DNA of 55,580 nt, taken from NCBI RefSeq assembly GCF_000797495.1, contig NZ_JTGN01000012.1, forward strand, positions 136,973 through 192,552, in the 5' to 3' direction. Below are positions 25,264 to 34,330 of this stretch, piece after piece (position 1 is the stretch's first letter; every line of letters begins with the position of its first letter). Both the position numbers and the translations under genes were made by a program. Below the pieces are notes generated by a model, which saw nothing but the letters and a program-made list of their open reading frames with translations, ran no database searches and was not told the DNA's origin. This stretch comes from Robinsoniella peoriensis (GTDB lineage: Bacteria > Bacillota > Clostridia > Lachnospirales > Lachnospiraceae).

Positions 25264-26758
25264 GTTCCTTTTCTCCTCTGATAAGTATTTCCTGTAATCC
25301 TTCAATGATATCGGTTGCCAGCATGGCATATGTACCACATCTGTCCCGTGCTTCATCACCCGCCAGGCCGTGCAGATATACCCCCAGTCTGGCCGCCTGG
25401 GCTTCCGGCATTTTCTGAGCCATCAACCCTGCTATAATACCCGTAAGCACATCCCCGGAACCACCCACTGCCATTCCGTTATTTCCACTCTGGTTCACAT
25501 AGATTTTCTGCCCGTCTGATACAATTGTCCTTGCATCCTTTAATACACAGACCACTCTCTGTTTAGATGCATAAGTACACGCTGTTTGTAATAGGTTATC
25601 CAGGATATCTTTTTTTTCTGCATGACAGAGTCTGCTCATTTCGCCCACATGAGGCGTCACCACTGCCGGACGTTTCCGTTCGCCCAAAGGCTGTGGATTT
25701 TCTGCCAGCAGATTCAGACCATCTGCATCAATCAAAAGCGGCTTATCCTGTACCTTTATAAGAAGTTCCAGCATTCTGCGCTTTTCTGCTTTCTTTCCAA
25801 TTCCGGGTCCAAATACAATCACATCTGCCCATTCTGCTGCTTCTTCCAACTGCTCATGCCTGTAATCACAGGTATCATAAGTGGTAAGAATTGCTTCCGG
25901 CAGCATAGTCTGGAGCATGGTACGGTTACTCTCTTCCGTGAAAATCCGCACCAGTCCTGCCCCTGTTTTATAGGCTGCCTTTGCTGATAGAAAAGCTGCC
26001 CCGCACATATTATAAGTTCCGGCCACTACAAGAACCTTTCCGTAAGTGCCCTTATTGGAATACGCAAATCTGGGAGGCAGCAGCTGCAGATCCCTTTCTG
26101 TGTAAGAGACGACTCCAGGCAGCTGATTTCCAAAACCATCCACGGTAATTCCTATATCCTTCACAATGACGCCCCCTGCATACTCTGTTCCGGGATATAA
26201 GACGTGGCCGATCTTTTTAAATGCAAACGTTACTGTTTTTATTGCCCTTACCGCCGTTCCCATCACTTTCCCGGTGTCCGCACTGATTCCGGAAGCTATA
26301 TCCACCGCCAGAACAGCTGCCCCTGACTGATTCATATAACCGATCACATCCGCATAATGGCCTTCGATATTTCTGGATAGACCTACTCCAAACATAGCGT
26401 CTACTATACTAGTATATTCACCTACCCCCAACTTACTTACAAAAATCACACCATATTTTTCGCAGATATTCTTCTGCAATCTGGTTTCTTGTGTACAAGA
26501 TGCCTCATTTCCCGCAAAATATACACAAACAGCTATCCCTCGCAGATGCAGCAGCCTTGCAATGGCAAAACCATCGCCTCCATTATTGCCGCTTCCACAC
26601 ACCACCAGTACATTTTCAAGGTTAAAACTACCGTCCACCAGCTCTTCCACACATGCCAGGGCTGCCCGTTCCATCAAAACCATGGATGGTACCCCTATCT
26701 TTTCTATTGTTGTCTGATCGCAGCGCTTCATTTCTTCTGCTGTTACCAGGTACTCCAT
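25250..26758 (-). CDS. nnrD: Bifunctional NAD(P)H-hydrate epimerase/ADP-dependent dehydratase
   Basis: Repairs hydrated, damaged NADH and NADPH. The N-terminal YjeF_N epimerase domain (about 1-215) contains VVCGSGNNGGDGFAIARLL; the C-terminal ribokinase-like dehydratase (about 225-500) contains VFGPGIGKKAE, VVTPHVGEMSRL and the catalytic NGMAVGGSGDVLTGIIAGL. Length about 502 is standard for the fused form. I take the ATG at 26,758; a GTG three codons upstream is possible and the ribosome binding site (GGGTG) is weak for both. It is the first gene of the nnrD-alr pair. Confidence 0.94.
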   Translation of the reverse strand: MEYLVTAEEMKRCDQTTIEKIGVPSMVLMERAALACVEELVDGSFNLENVLVVCGSGNNGGDGFAIARLLHLRGIAVCVYFAGNEASCTQETRLQKNICEKYGVIFVSKLGVGEYTSIVDAMFGVGLSRNIEGHYADVIGYMNQSGAAVLAVDIASGISADTGKVMGTAVRAIKTVTFAFKKIGHVLYPGTEYAGGVIVKDIGITVDGFGNQLPGVVSYTERDLQLLPPRFAYSNKGTYGKVLVVAGTYNMCGAAFLSAKAAYKTGAGLVRIFTEESNRTMLQTMLPEAILTTYDTCDYRHEQLEEAAEWADVIVFGPGIGKKAEKRRMLELLIKVQDKPLLIDADGLNLLAENPQPLGERKRPAVVTPHVGEMSRLCHAEKKDILDNLLQTACTYASKQRVVCVLKDARTIVSDGQKIYVNQSGNNGMAVGGSGDVLTGIIAGLMAQKMPEAQAARLGVYLHGLAGDEARDRCGTYAMLATDIIEGLQEILIRGEKEHAEI

Positions 26759-26786
26759 ATCTTTCACCCACTTTCAAACGCAAAAC

Positions 26787-26825
26787 AACGCGTAAAAATA
26801 TCTTTCTGATATCCTCCTACGCGTT
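26787..26825 (-). terminator. Hairpin between rex and nnrD
   Basis: AACGCGTA and TACGCGTT pair across an inner GATATC/GATAT stem; on the minus strand GTTTTG follows. It lies 16 bases past the rex stop. This is a plausible but not strong terminator, so some readthrough into nnrD is likely. Confidence 0.5.
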
Positions 26826-26840
26826 ATTTTGTCCACTTAC

Positions 26841-27491
26841 TTATTCTTTAATTTCATGTTCTCTTTCATAACGGTTAATGTTATAGGATAACTGCATCAG
26901 GCTCTCTGAAAGATGTACATTTTCTACAATTACATCCTCCGGCAGGCGCAGATCAATATGAGCAAAATTCCAGATTGCCTTCACGCCGTTCTCAATCAGC
27001 AGGTTCGCCATCTGTTCAGCGTTCTCCTTAGGCAGGGTAAGCGCTGCAATTTTAATCTCATTATCCCTGACAAACTGCGGAAGATCATCTGTCATCCGAA
27101 TCGCAATTCCACGTACCGTCACGCCCTGCAGCCTTGGATTTACATCGAAGATACCTTTAATCCAGAACCCGCGCTTTTCAAACTTCACATAGTTTGCCAA
27201 TGCCTGTCCCAGATTGCCGGCTCCTACAATAATCATATTATAAGTTTTATCCAGACCCAAAATCTTTCCTATTTCATTGTAAAGATACTTCACGTTATAA
27301 CCGTATCCCTGTTGTCCAAAACCACCAAAGTTATTTAAATCCTGCCGAATCTGAGATGCTGTCACCTGCATGCGGTCGCTTAATTCGTTCGAAGATATCC
27401 GCTCCACACCATCCTCCAGCAAATCTCCCAGATAACGGTAATAACGAGGCAGCCTTTTTATGACGGCTTTTGAAATTTCCTTTTCCTCCAC
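26841..27491 (-). CDS. rex: Redox-sensing transcriptional repressor Rex
   Basis: Rossmann-fold repressor that senses the NADH/NAD+ ratio and controls fermentative and respiratory genes. N-terminal winged helix (AVIKRLPRYYRYLGDLL...SSNELSDRMQVTASQIRQDLNNFG) and the NAD-binding loop IVGAGNLGQALANY are plain. The GTG at 27,491 (GGAGG seven bases upstream) gives the usual EEKEISKAVIKR beginning; the ATG seven codons earlier lacks a site. Product 216 residues. I looked for the clostridial Rex site TTGTTAA-N4-TTAACAA at promoters in this window and saw none. Confidence 0.95.
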   Translation of the reverse strand: MEEKEISKAVIKRLPRYYRYLGDLLEDGVERISSNELSDRMQVTASQIRQDLNNFGGFGQQGYGYNVKYLYNEIGKILGLDKTYNMIIVGAGNLGQALANYVKFEKRGFWIKGIFDVNPRLQGVTVRGIAIRMTDDLPQFVRDNEIKIAALTLPKENAEQMANLLIENGVKAIWNFAHIDLRLPEDVIVENVHLSESLMQLSYNINRYEREHEIKE

Positions 27492-27538
27492 AATACCATC
27501 CTCCAAATGCATAATCTCGTTTACTCTATCGTATAAAC

Positions 27539-27567
27539 ATTATAACGAATTGTGAATTTCATGTCAA
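27539..27567 (-). promoter_or_regulatory. Promoter of rex
   Basis: Minus-strand consensus TTGACA (27,562-27,567) and TATAAT (27,539-27,544) with a 17-base spacer, about 48 bases before the GTG of rex. This is the best consensus match in the window. Confidence 0.8.
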
Positions 27568-27652
27568 ACTATTATGGCAGAAAATACAAAATTTCCTGTT
27601 ATACAGGCATTTTGGCACATTCATACCGATAATGGGGACAGGTGAATCGATG

Positions 27653-28972
27653 TTAGAGCTGGATTGTAACGAAAATATCGTAAATAGCTTTAATCGCCGT
27701 CTCAAAATCTTCATTACGTACACCAATAATAATATTTAATTCACTTGATCCCTGATCGATCATTTTTACGTTGATATTTGCATGGGCAAGCGCTGAGAAA
27801 ATTCTTCCTGCAGTGCCTCTTGTAGAACGCATTCCTCTGCCTACTACTGCGATCAATGCAAGATCGGATTCTAAATCAATATAATCCGGATGAACATTTC
27901 GCTGGATTCCCTGAAGTACCTTCTGTTCTTTTTCTTCAAATTCTGACTGATGTACAAATACGGTCATGGTGTCAATTCCGGAAGGCATATGTTCGAAAGA
28001 AATATCATTTTCTTCAAACACTCCAAGCACTTTGCGTCCAAATCCAATTTCCGCATTCATCATATCTTTTTCAATATTGATGGCTGCAAAACCTTTTTTA
28101 CCGGCAATACCGGTAATCGTATATTTCGGTTTATGACAGGTATGAGCCACGATCAGAGTACCCTTTTCCTGAGGAGCATTGGTATTTTTAATATTAATGG
28201 GGATTTCCGCTTTGCGAACCGGGAAAATAGCATCCTCGTGAAGTACAGTGGCCCCCATATATGCAAGCTCTCTTAATTCACGGTATGTAATGGTCTCGAT
28301 TACCTCCGGATTTTCAATGATCCGCGGATCTGTCACGAGAAAGCCGGATACATCTGTCCAGTTTTCATATAAATCAGCCTGAATTGCTTTTGCAACAATG
28401 GAACCCGTTACATCGGAACCGCCTCTTGAAAATGTTTTAACAGATCCGTCCGGTTTTGCACCGTAAAATCCGGGTACGACCGCCCTTTCCGTATCTTTTA
28501 ATCTGTTTGCAAGTTCTTTATCTGTTTTAACTTCATCAAAGTTTCCGGCTTCATCAAAGAAAATTACTTCAGCGGCATCTACAAACTCATAGCCCAGATA
28601 GTTTGCCATTATGATACCATTCAAATATTCTCCTCTGGAAGCTGCGTAGTTGCTGCCTGCTTTGTTCTCAAAATTTTCATGAATTACTTCAAATTCATGA
28701 TCCAAAGAAAGGTCCAGTTCCAATCCTTTGATAATTTCGTTATAGCGCTCTTTTATTTTATCCAGCTTCGCGGTAAATTTTTTACCGGATTCAGCAATGT
28801 CATAGCATTCATAAAGCATATCTGTAACTTTAATATCACTTGAGAAGCGTTTACCCGGTGCGGAAGGAATTACATATCTTCTTGCTTCATCTGCACGGAT
28901 AATGTCGGCTACCTTTTGAAACTGCTCTGCGTTTGCTAATGAACTGCCGCCAAATTTTACTACTTTCTTCAT
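27653..28972 (-). CDS. lysC: Aspartate kinase
   Basis: Phosphorylates aspartate, entry to lysine, threonine and methionine. The kinase domain starts MKKVVKFGGSSLANAEQF and has SRGGSDVTGSIVAKAI and the WTDVSGFLVTDPRI substrate region; two ACT domains follow (IEKDMMNAEIGFGRK... and LALIAVVGRGMRSTRGTAGRIF). Length 439. The start ATG at 28,972 has GAGGAGG upstream; a longer frame without site is ignored. The leader of about 150 bp is too short for a lysine riboswitch and shows none. It stands as a single gene between rex and a divergent ABC-F gene. Confidence 0.95.
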   Translation of the reverse strand: MKKVVKFGGSSLANAEQFQKVADIIRADEARRYVIPSAPGKRFSSDIKVTDMLYECYDIAESGKKFTAKLDKIKERYNEIIKGLELDLSLDHEFEVIHENFENKAGSNYAASRGEYLNGIIMANYLGYEFVDAAEVIFFDEAGNFDEVKTDKELANRLKDTERAVVPGFYGAKPDGSVKTFSRGGSDVTGSIVAKAIQADLYENWTDVSGFLVTDPRIIENPEVIETITYRELRELAYMGATVLHEDAIFPVRKAEIPINIKNTNAPQEKGTLIVAHTCHKPKYTITGIAGKKGFAAINIEKDMMNAEIGFGRKVLGVFEENDISFEHMPSGIDTMTVFVHQSEFEEKEQKVLQGIQRNVHPDYIDLESDLALIAVVGRGMRSTRGTAGRIFSALAHANINVKMIDQGSSELNIIIGVRNEDFETAIKAIYDIFVTIQL

Positions 28973-29067
28973 TACCAATTTCCTCCTCTTGTATATCCAT
29001 AAACGTAACAATATCCCTATATTATCGCAAATCATGCATAAAGTCCAGTATTTTTGAAGAAATCTAT

Positions 29068-29095
29068 TTGCAAAACCCGGATTATCTATTATAAT
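29068..29095 (+). promoter_or_regulatory. Promoter of the ABC-F gene
   Basis: TTGCAA (29,068-29,073) and TATAAT (29,090-29,095) spaced by 16 bases, 40 bases before the ATG at 29,135. Confidence 0.55.
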
Positions 29096-29134
29096 AGTTT
29101 CTGATAAATATGAGAAAGATTGGGTGAATTACTT

Positions 29135-31051
29135 ATGATACTTGCATGTCAGAACATAAGCAAAGCATTTGGAACAACCGAAATTATTAAGAATGCTTCC
29201 TTCCATATAGAAGATCGTGAAAAAACAGCAATCGTGGGAATTAACGGAGCCGGTAAATCTACCCTCCTGAAAATTATCATGCAGGAAATGCCTGCGGATT
29301 CCGGTGAAGTGATAATCACCCGCGGAAAATCCATCGGCTACCTGGCACAGCATCAGTCTGTTACAAATGAAAATACGATTTATGAAGAACTTTTGGAAGT
29401 AAAACGGGATGTAATCGAACTGGAACAGCGGATCCGAACCATGGAACAGGAAATGAAGATCCTGGAAGGTGCCAGACTTACCGAAATCCTGGAAACCTAT
29501 AACCGGCTAACAATGGAATTTGAACACAAAAACGGCTATGCCTATAAAAGTGAAATCGTAGGGGTTTTAAAGGGTCTTGGCTTTACCGAAGACGAATTTG
29601 ACAAACCCATCAATACACTCTCAGGCGGCCAGAAAACCCGTGTGGCTCTTGGTAAACTGCTTCTTTCCAATCCGGACATTATTCTCCTGGATGAGCCTAC
29701 AAACCACCTGGATATGAACTCCATTGCATGGCTGGAAACCTATCTTCTGAACTACAACGGTGCCGTAATCATCGTAGCGCATGACCGCTATTTCTTAAAC
29801 CGTGTGGTAACGAAAGTAGTAGAAATTGACAATGGTGAGGTTACCACCTACCTGGGGAATTACACGGATTATGCGCAAAAACGGGCGATGATCCGGGATG
29901 CAAAGTTAAAAGCATACCTAAATCAGCAGCAGGAAATCAAACATCAGCAGGAAGTTATCACCAAACTAAAATCCTTTAACCGGGAAAAATCTATCCGCCG
30001 GGCGGAAAGCCGTGAAAAAATGTTGGATAAGATTGAAGTTCTGGACAAACCGGTAACACAGACCTCTGAAATACACATAACGCTGGAACCAAAAATTCTG
30101 AGCGGAAATGATGTACTGACCGTGGAAGGACTCAAAAAATCTTTTGATGGAAATACCTTATTTCAGGATCTGGATTTTGAAATCAAGCGGGGAGAAAAAG
30201 TTGCAATTATCGGTAATAACGGTACCGGAAAAACAACGATCTTAAAGATTATCAACGGTGTTATTCAGGCAGATGCCGGAAAGTTTACACTGGGAAGTAA
30301 AGTCCACATCGGATATTACGATCAGGAGCACCATGTTTTACACATGGAGAAAACTTTATTTGAAGAACTCTCCGATGCTTATCCCAACCTTACCAACACA
30401 GAAATCCGTAATATCCTTGCAGCATTTCTATTTACCGGAGATGATGTGTTTAAACGAATCAAGGATTTAAGCGGTGGAGAAAGAGGACGTGTTTCCCTGG
30501 CTAAACTTATGCTCTCCAAAGCTAATTTCATCATCCTGGATGAGCCTACCAACCATTTGGACATTGTTTCGAAAGAAATTCTAGAAAATGCACTGAATCA
30601 ATATACCGGTACTGTCCTTTATGTATCCCATGACCGTTATTTTATCAACCAGACGGCAACTCGTATCATGGATCTTACCGGCAATACTTTAGTTAACTAT
30701 ATCGGCAATTACGATTATTATCTGGAAAAGAAAGATGAGCTGACCCGGATTTATGCTGCAGCTTCCACTGCTACTGCTGAGGGTACATCGGAAGATGACA
30801 ACCACGCAAAACTGGATTGGAAACAGCAAAAAGAAGAACAGGCACGTATCCGCAAACGTCAGAATGACTTAAAAAAGACGGAAGACCGCATCCACCAACT
30901 GGAAACCAGAGATGGCGAAATTGATGAACTGCTGACAAAAGAAGAGATTTATACCGACGTTGAAAAATGTCTATCCTTAAACACAGAAAAAGCCGCTGTT
31001 CAGGAAGAACTGGAAACACTTTATGAAGCCTGGGCGGAACTGGCTGAATAG
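29135..31051 (+). CDS. ABC-F family ATPase (YfmR/Uup-like)
   Basis: Soluble duplicated ATPase of the ABC-F group, which acts on ribosomes rather than membranes. Two nucleotide-binding domains: Walker A GINGAGKSTLLK near residue 36 and GNNGTGKTTILK near 355, signatures LSGGQKTRVALGKLLL and LSGGERGRVSLAKLML, and Walker B ILLDEPTNHLD and IILDEPTNHLD. The linker (about 235-310) is charged and helical, and a C-terminal coiled coil (about 565-638, rich in E, K, R, Q) resembles Uup/YfmR rather than the antibiotic-resistance types. The ATG at 29,135 is preferred to a TTG at 29,120. Product 638 residues. Confidence 0.9.
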   Translation: MILACQNISKAFGTTEIIKNASFHIEDREKTAIVGINGAGKSTLLKIIMQEMPADSGEVIITRGKSIGYLAQHQSVTNENTIYEELLEVKRDVIELEQRIRTMEQEMKILEGARLTEILETYNRLTMEFEHKNGYAYKSEIVGVLKGLGFTEDEFDKPINTLSGGQKTRVALGKLLLSNPDIILLDEPTNHLDMNSIAWLETYLLNYNGAVIIVAHDRYFLNRVVTKVVEIDNGEVTTYLGNYTDYAQKRAMIRDAKLKAYLNQQQEIKHQQEVITKLKSFNREKSIRRAESREKMLDKIEVLDKPVTQTSEIHITLEPKILSGNDVLTVEGLKKSFDGNTLFQDLDFEIKRGEKVAIIGNNGTGKTTILKIINGVIQADAGKFTLGSKVHIGYYDQEHHVLHMEKTLFEELSDAYPNLTNTEIRNILAAFLFTGDDVFKRIKDLSGGERGRVSLAKLMLSKANFIILDEPTNHLDIVSKEILENALNQYTGTVLYVSHDRYFINQTATRIMDLTGNTLVNYIGNYDYYLEKKDELTRIYAAASTATAEGTSEDDNHAKLDWKQQKEEQARIRKRQNDLKKTEDRIHQLETRDGEIDELLTKEEIYTDVEKCLSLNTEKAAVQEELETLYEAWAELAE

Positions 31052-31072
31052 CCTGCGTGGAAATGATAAATC

Positions 31073-31133
31073 AAAAACCCCATACCATAATATACCTGTG
31101 TGTCTGCACAGACGATTATAGTATGGGGTTTTT
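31073..31133. terminator. Bidirectional terminator after the ABC-F gene
   Basis: AAAAACCCCATAC pairs perfectly with GTATGGGGTTTTT; A and T runs on both sides serve both strands. It separates the rightward ABC-F gene from the leftward radical SAM gene. Confidence 0.85.
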
Positions 31134-31193
31134 ATCGTAACAGGTTATTCCAGTCTGCTGCCGCTCAATCAAACAAGCCAGTATATTTCCACT

Positions 31194-32090
31194 CTACAGA
31201 TCGAATAATGAGAGTTGTGTATACTGGGGCTGGTTCATCTTCTCTTTCATTAATTTAGAATAACTGCCGGATAAACCGTATTTTTCTTTTAATTCATTTA
31301 CCATCTGATAAAGTTGGTTTTTATATGTCTTTGGTGCTCCCCCTGTTTGATACAGCATTTTCAGCGGCTCATACAAATTGGGATATTTTTTAGAAATAAA
31401 GTCAAAAAATACATTCCGCGTCTTTCCCCTAAGATATAGCGTTCCGGGTAATACATACCCCACTTCACTCTCTTTTGCCAGCTGGTAAAGAGCATCCACA
31501 TTTTGGCGGCTGTCTGTCAAATAAGGAATAATCGGCATAAAATGAAGTCCTGTAGATGCATTGGTTTTGGAAAACTCCTTCAGCATCTGAAACCGCTTTA
31601 CGGATTCTGCCCCGTTTGGTTCTATTTTTTTCCGTATTCCTTCATCCATACAAGTGATAGTTGCCGCTACATTTACATATGTGATCCCTGCCAGTTCAGC
31701 AATTAAATCATAGTCGCGCAGGATCAGATCAGATTTTGTAGAAATAATGCAGGGCGTTTTATATCTGATCATTAATTTAAGGATATCCGGCATCTGTTTA
31801 TAGATACTTTCTGCAGGCTGATAGCTGTCTGTAACCCCTCCGATATTTACAACTTCCCTTTTCCAGTTGGGAGAACTCAGTTCCTTTTCCAACTGCTCTG
31901 CAATATTAGTTTTGACATATATTTCTTCAAAATAATCTCCTGAGCCCAGATACTCATTGGAATACATGGCATAGCAATATCTGCATTCATGTTCGCAGCC
32001 ACGATAAATATTCAAATCCCAGCCATAGGGAATTTTGCGTTTTAATTTATTACAAGCTGATGCACAGGTAATTTCTTTGTAAACTGCCAT
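31194..32090 (-). CDS. SPL-family radical SAM protein with C-terminal clamp-binding motif
   Basis: A 298-residue radical SAM enzyme of the spore photoproduct lyase-like (Rv2578c-type) group. The cluster motif CEHECRYCY (CX3CX2C) lies at about residue 32 after YGWDLNIYRG; further family features are VNIGGVTDSYQPAE, CIISTKSDLILRD and GLHFMPIIPYL. The last residues contain QLSLF (292-296), an exact match to the consensus of beta sliding-clamp binding peptides, which points to a job at DNA. True SplB repairs UV spore photoproduct; this shorter relative has no known substrate. It lies alone after a bidirectional terminator. Confidence 0.85.
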   Translation of the reverse strand: MAVYKEITCASACNKLKRKIPYGWDLNIYRGCEHECRYCYAMYSNEYLGSGDYFEEIYVKTNIAEQLEKELSSPNWKREVVNIGGVTDSYQPAESIYKQMPDILKLMIRYKTPCIISTKSDLILRDYDLIAELAGITYVNVAATITCMDEGIRKKIEPNGAESVKRFQMLKEFSKTNASTGLHFMPIIPYLTDSRQNVDALYQLAKESEVGYVLPGTLYLRGKTRNVFFDFISKKYPNLYEPLKMLYQTGGAPKTYKNQLYQMVNELKEKYGLSGSYSKLMKEKMNQPQYTQLSLFDL

Positions 32091-32101
32091 TTTTCACCTC
32101 C

Positions 32102-32143
32102 AAAAAAGGCATATCAAAATTCAACAAATTCAGTTATGCCTTT
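32102..32143 (-). terminator. Terminator after the DUF1700-like gene
   Basis: AAAGGCATA and TATGCCTTT form the stem, followed on the minus strand by TTTTTT. It lies 23 bases past the stop codon and just upstream of the radical SAM gene. Confidence 0.75.
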
Positions 32144-32165
32144 CCGATACTTATACTAATGATCA

Positions 32166-32639
32166 TTAAATTTCCCACATATACTTTCTTTTAATAACAT
32201 ATTTAACACAAAAAAGAATAGCAATTAATATTGCAAGTAATATCAGGACAAATACCTGTATGTTAATGATAGATGAACCCGCCACAAAAGTTGATGAATT
32301 TTGTTCTGTAAGAAAACGCAATATACTGTTTTGCTTTATAAAAATATATCCAACAATTATACAAAATCCAATAATGGCAGCATAGCTTAAATATTTACAG
32401 GTCTTATAAATCTTTAAAATCTTTTGATCCATACATTGTTTTTTTTCCAATAAGTAAACATTTAATTCACAAGCAACTTCCTCCGGTGTTCCTATGGATG
32501 TCATAATCTCTTTCATATTCATGCCATTTTCTTTTTTCTCTACTACTATATCTGACAGAATATTATATAACTCTTTCTTTTTCTTAAAACCACACCTTGT
32601 ATATAAGAGTATACTTTTTATGTATTGTTTTTCATCCAT
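32166..32639 (-). CDS. DUF1700/HAAS-like membrane protein
   Basis: A 157-residue protein with a helical cytoplasmic N-terminus (about 1-70) containing MTSIGTPEEVACEL, typical of the HAAS/DUF1700 type that pairs with PadR regulators, then two hydrophobic segments (YAAIIGFCIIVGYIFI and VFVLILLAILIAILFCV) and a basic tail. It starts one base after the PadR gene ends, so the pair is coupled. Such proteins are thought to transmit a membrane or envelope signal to their partner; the signal is unknown. Confidence 0.7.
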   Translation of the reverse strand: MDEKQYIKSILLYTRCGFKKKKELYNILSDIVVEKKENGMNMKEIMTSIGTPEEVACELNVYLLEKKQCMDQKILKIYKTCKYLSYAAIIGFCIIVGYIFIKQNSILRFLTEQNSSTFVAGSSIINIQVFVLILLAILIAILFCVKYVIKRKYMWEI

Positions 32640-32640
32640 T

Positions 32641-32982
32641 CTATGCCTCCCTATCCAGAATCACAGACATTTCTTCCGTAACAAATTCCCACATTTTCTT
32701 ACATTTATTTAACTGTAATTTACCCGTTTCCGTAATACTATACATTTTTAATAATCTGGATTTACTTTTATTAAATTCTAATTGACAGAATATGTACTCC
32801 TGATCATGTAATCCACATAACCTTGCATAGAACATTCCTTCCTTTAACGAAGCAAAAATTCTAGAATCATTTTTAACTTCCTGTAATAATTCATCTTCAT
32901 AATATGGTCTTTCCATTAATATATGTAAAACTTTAATATCCAAAATTACTCTTTTAAGTTTATTTTCAAGTACATCATTCAT
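32641..32982 (-). CDS. PadR-like transcriptional regulator
   Basis: A 113-residue winged-helix protein: KRVILDIKVLHILMERPYYEDELLQEV resembles the PadR N-terminal helices and LLKMYSITETGKLQLNK the wing. The ATG at 32,982 has AAGGA upstream; the frame open further upstream has no site. With its membrane partner immediately downstream it fits the PadR-HAAS pair common in Firmicutes. Target genes are probably its own operon; no distinct dyad operator could be named. Confidence 0.75.
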   Translation of the reverse strand: MNDVLENKLKRVILDIKVLHILMERPYYEDELLQEVKNDSRIFASLKEGMFYARLCGLHDQEYIFCQLEFNKSKSRLLKMYSITETGKLQLNKCKKMWEFVTEEMSVILDREA

Positions 32983-33071
32983 TAATATCCTTCCCCCTAT
33001 TCGAACAATATAACTCAATTTTATCATCGTCAGGATAAATTGGCATCTAAAGAACTGCTGCTTAGATACTC

Positions 33072-33107
33072 AAAAAGCATATCAAAACCAATCTGATTCT
33101 GATATGC
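33072..33107 (-). terminator. Terminator after icd
   Basis: GCATATCA and TGATATGC form the stem around a 15-base loop; on the minus strand TTTTTG follows, 20 bases past the icd stop. Confidence 0.75.
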
Positions 33108-33127
33108 CCTGCATAAATATTTTTTAT

Positions 33128-34330
33128 TTAAATCTCCAGTTCAGCACGTACTGCTTTAATGAAATCTTCGCTGTTTAATACAACCGGGTTTGGAGTACTG
33201 GTAATCAGCGCTAAGTCTTTTGTCATTTTGCCATCTTCGATGGTCTTTACCGTAGCTTTTTCCAGTTTGTCAGCAAACTCCATTAATTCTTTATTATCAT
33301 CCAGTTCACCGCGTTTACGAAGTGCACCGGTCCATGCAAAAATGGTTGCAACGGAATTTGTGGAAGTTTCTTCGCCCTTTAAGTGTTTGTAATAATGTCT
33401 CTGTACGGTACCGTGGGCAGCTTCGTACTCAAAGAAGCCTTCCGGAGATACTAATACAGAGGTCATCATAGCAAGAGAACCAAACGCAGAAGAAACCATA
33501 TCACTCATTACATCTCCATCATAATTTTTACAAGCCCAGATGTAACCGCCTTCTGATTTCATAACACGGGCAACCGCATCATCAATCAGTGTGTAGAAAT
33601 AAGTAATGCCTGCTTCTTCAAACTTTTTGGCATACTCTGCATCAAAGATCTCCTGGAATATGTCTTTGAATGTATGGTCATATTTTTTAGAAATGGTGTC
33701 TTTTGTAGCAAACCAAAGATCCTGCCTGGTATCAAGTGCATAGTTAAAACAGCTTTTAGCAAAGCTTTCAATGGAATCATTTACATTATGCATACCCTGA
33801 AGGATTCCTGCTCCTGTAAAATCATGAATCAGCTCTCTGGATTCATTACCGTCTGTATCTGTATAGACAAGCTCTGCCTTACCTGCTCCCGGAATTTTCA
33901 TTTCTGTAGCTTTATATACATCTCCGTATGCATGTCTGGCAATTGTGATTGGCTTTTTCCAATTTTTCACGCATGGCTCAATTCCTTTTACGATAATCGG
34001 AGTACGAAATACCGTTCCGTCTAAGATCGCACGGATAGTGCCATTAGGGCTTTTCCACATTTCTTTTAAATTGTATTCCGGCATTCTGGCAGCATTTGGC
34101 GTAATGGTCGCACATTTCACTGCTACACCGTATTTCTTGGTTGCATATGCACTGTCAAATGTCACCTTGTCATCTGTCTCATTGCGGTGTTCCAGTCCTA
34201 AATCATAGTATTCAGTATTGAGTTCAATAAAAGGATTCAGTAATTCATCTTTGATCATCTGCCAAAGAATCCTTGTCATTTCATCTCCATCCATCTCTAC
34301 CAACGGTGTCTTCATCTGAATTTTGCTCAT
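33128..34330 (-). CDS. icd: NADP-dependent isocitrate dehydrogenase
   Basis: Oxidises isocitrate to 2-oxoglutarate. The 400-residue sequence is of the eukaryote-like homodimeric type: MKTPLVEMDGDEMTRILWQMI, then the substrate loop WKSPNGTIRAILDGTVFR, metal-binding aspartates in IDDAVARVMKSEGGYIWACKNYDGDVMSD, and the NADP segment AAHGTVQRHYYKHLKGE. It overlaps the upstream GntR gene by 4 bp (ATGA) and ends in a terminator. As third gene after a citrate synthase and a regulator it completes a path to glutamate precursors; aconitase is not in the operon. Confidence 0.97.
   Translation of the reverse strand: MSKIQMKTPLVEMDGDEMTRILWQMIKDELLNPFIELNTEYYDLGLEHRNETDDKVTFDSAYATKKYGVAVKCATITPNAARMPEYNLKEMWKSPNGTIRAILDGTVFRTPIIVKGIEPCVKNWKKPITIARHAYGDVYKATEMKIPGAGKAELVYTDTDGNESRELIHDFTGAGILQGMHNVNDSIESFAKSCFNYALDTRQDLWFATKDTISKKYDHTFKDIFQEIFDAEYAKKFEEAGITYFYTLIDDAVARVMKSEGGYIWACKNYDGDVMSDMVSSAFGSLAMMTSVLVSPEGFFEYEAAHGTVQRHYYKHLKGEETSTNSVATIFAWTGALRKRGELDDNKELMEFADKLEKATVKTIEDGKMTKDLALITSTPNPVVLNSEDFIKAVRAELEI

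Noticed and set aside
27492..27652. Rex operator before rex
   Set aside because: No TTGTTAA-N4-TTAACAA-like dyad is present; the promoter is plain sigma-A type.
28973..29119. Lysine riboswitch before aspartate kinase
   Set aside because: The gap to the divergent gene is only about 150 bp and shows none of the expected helices.
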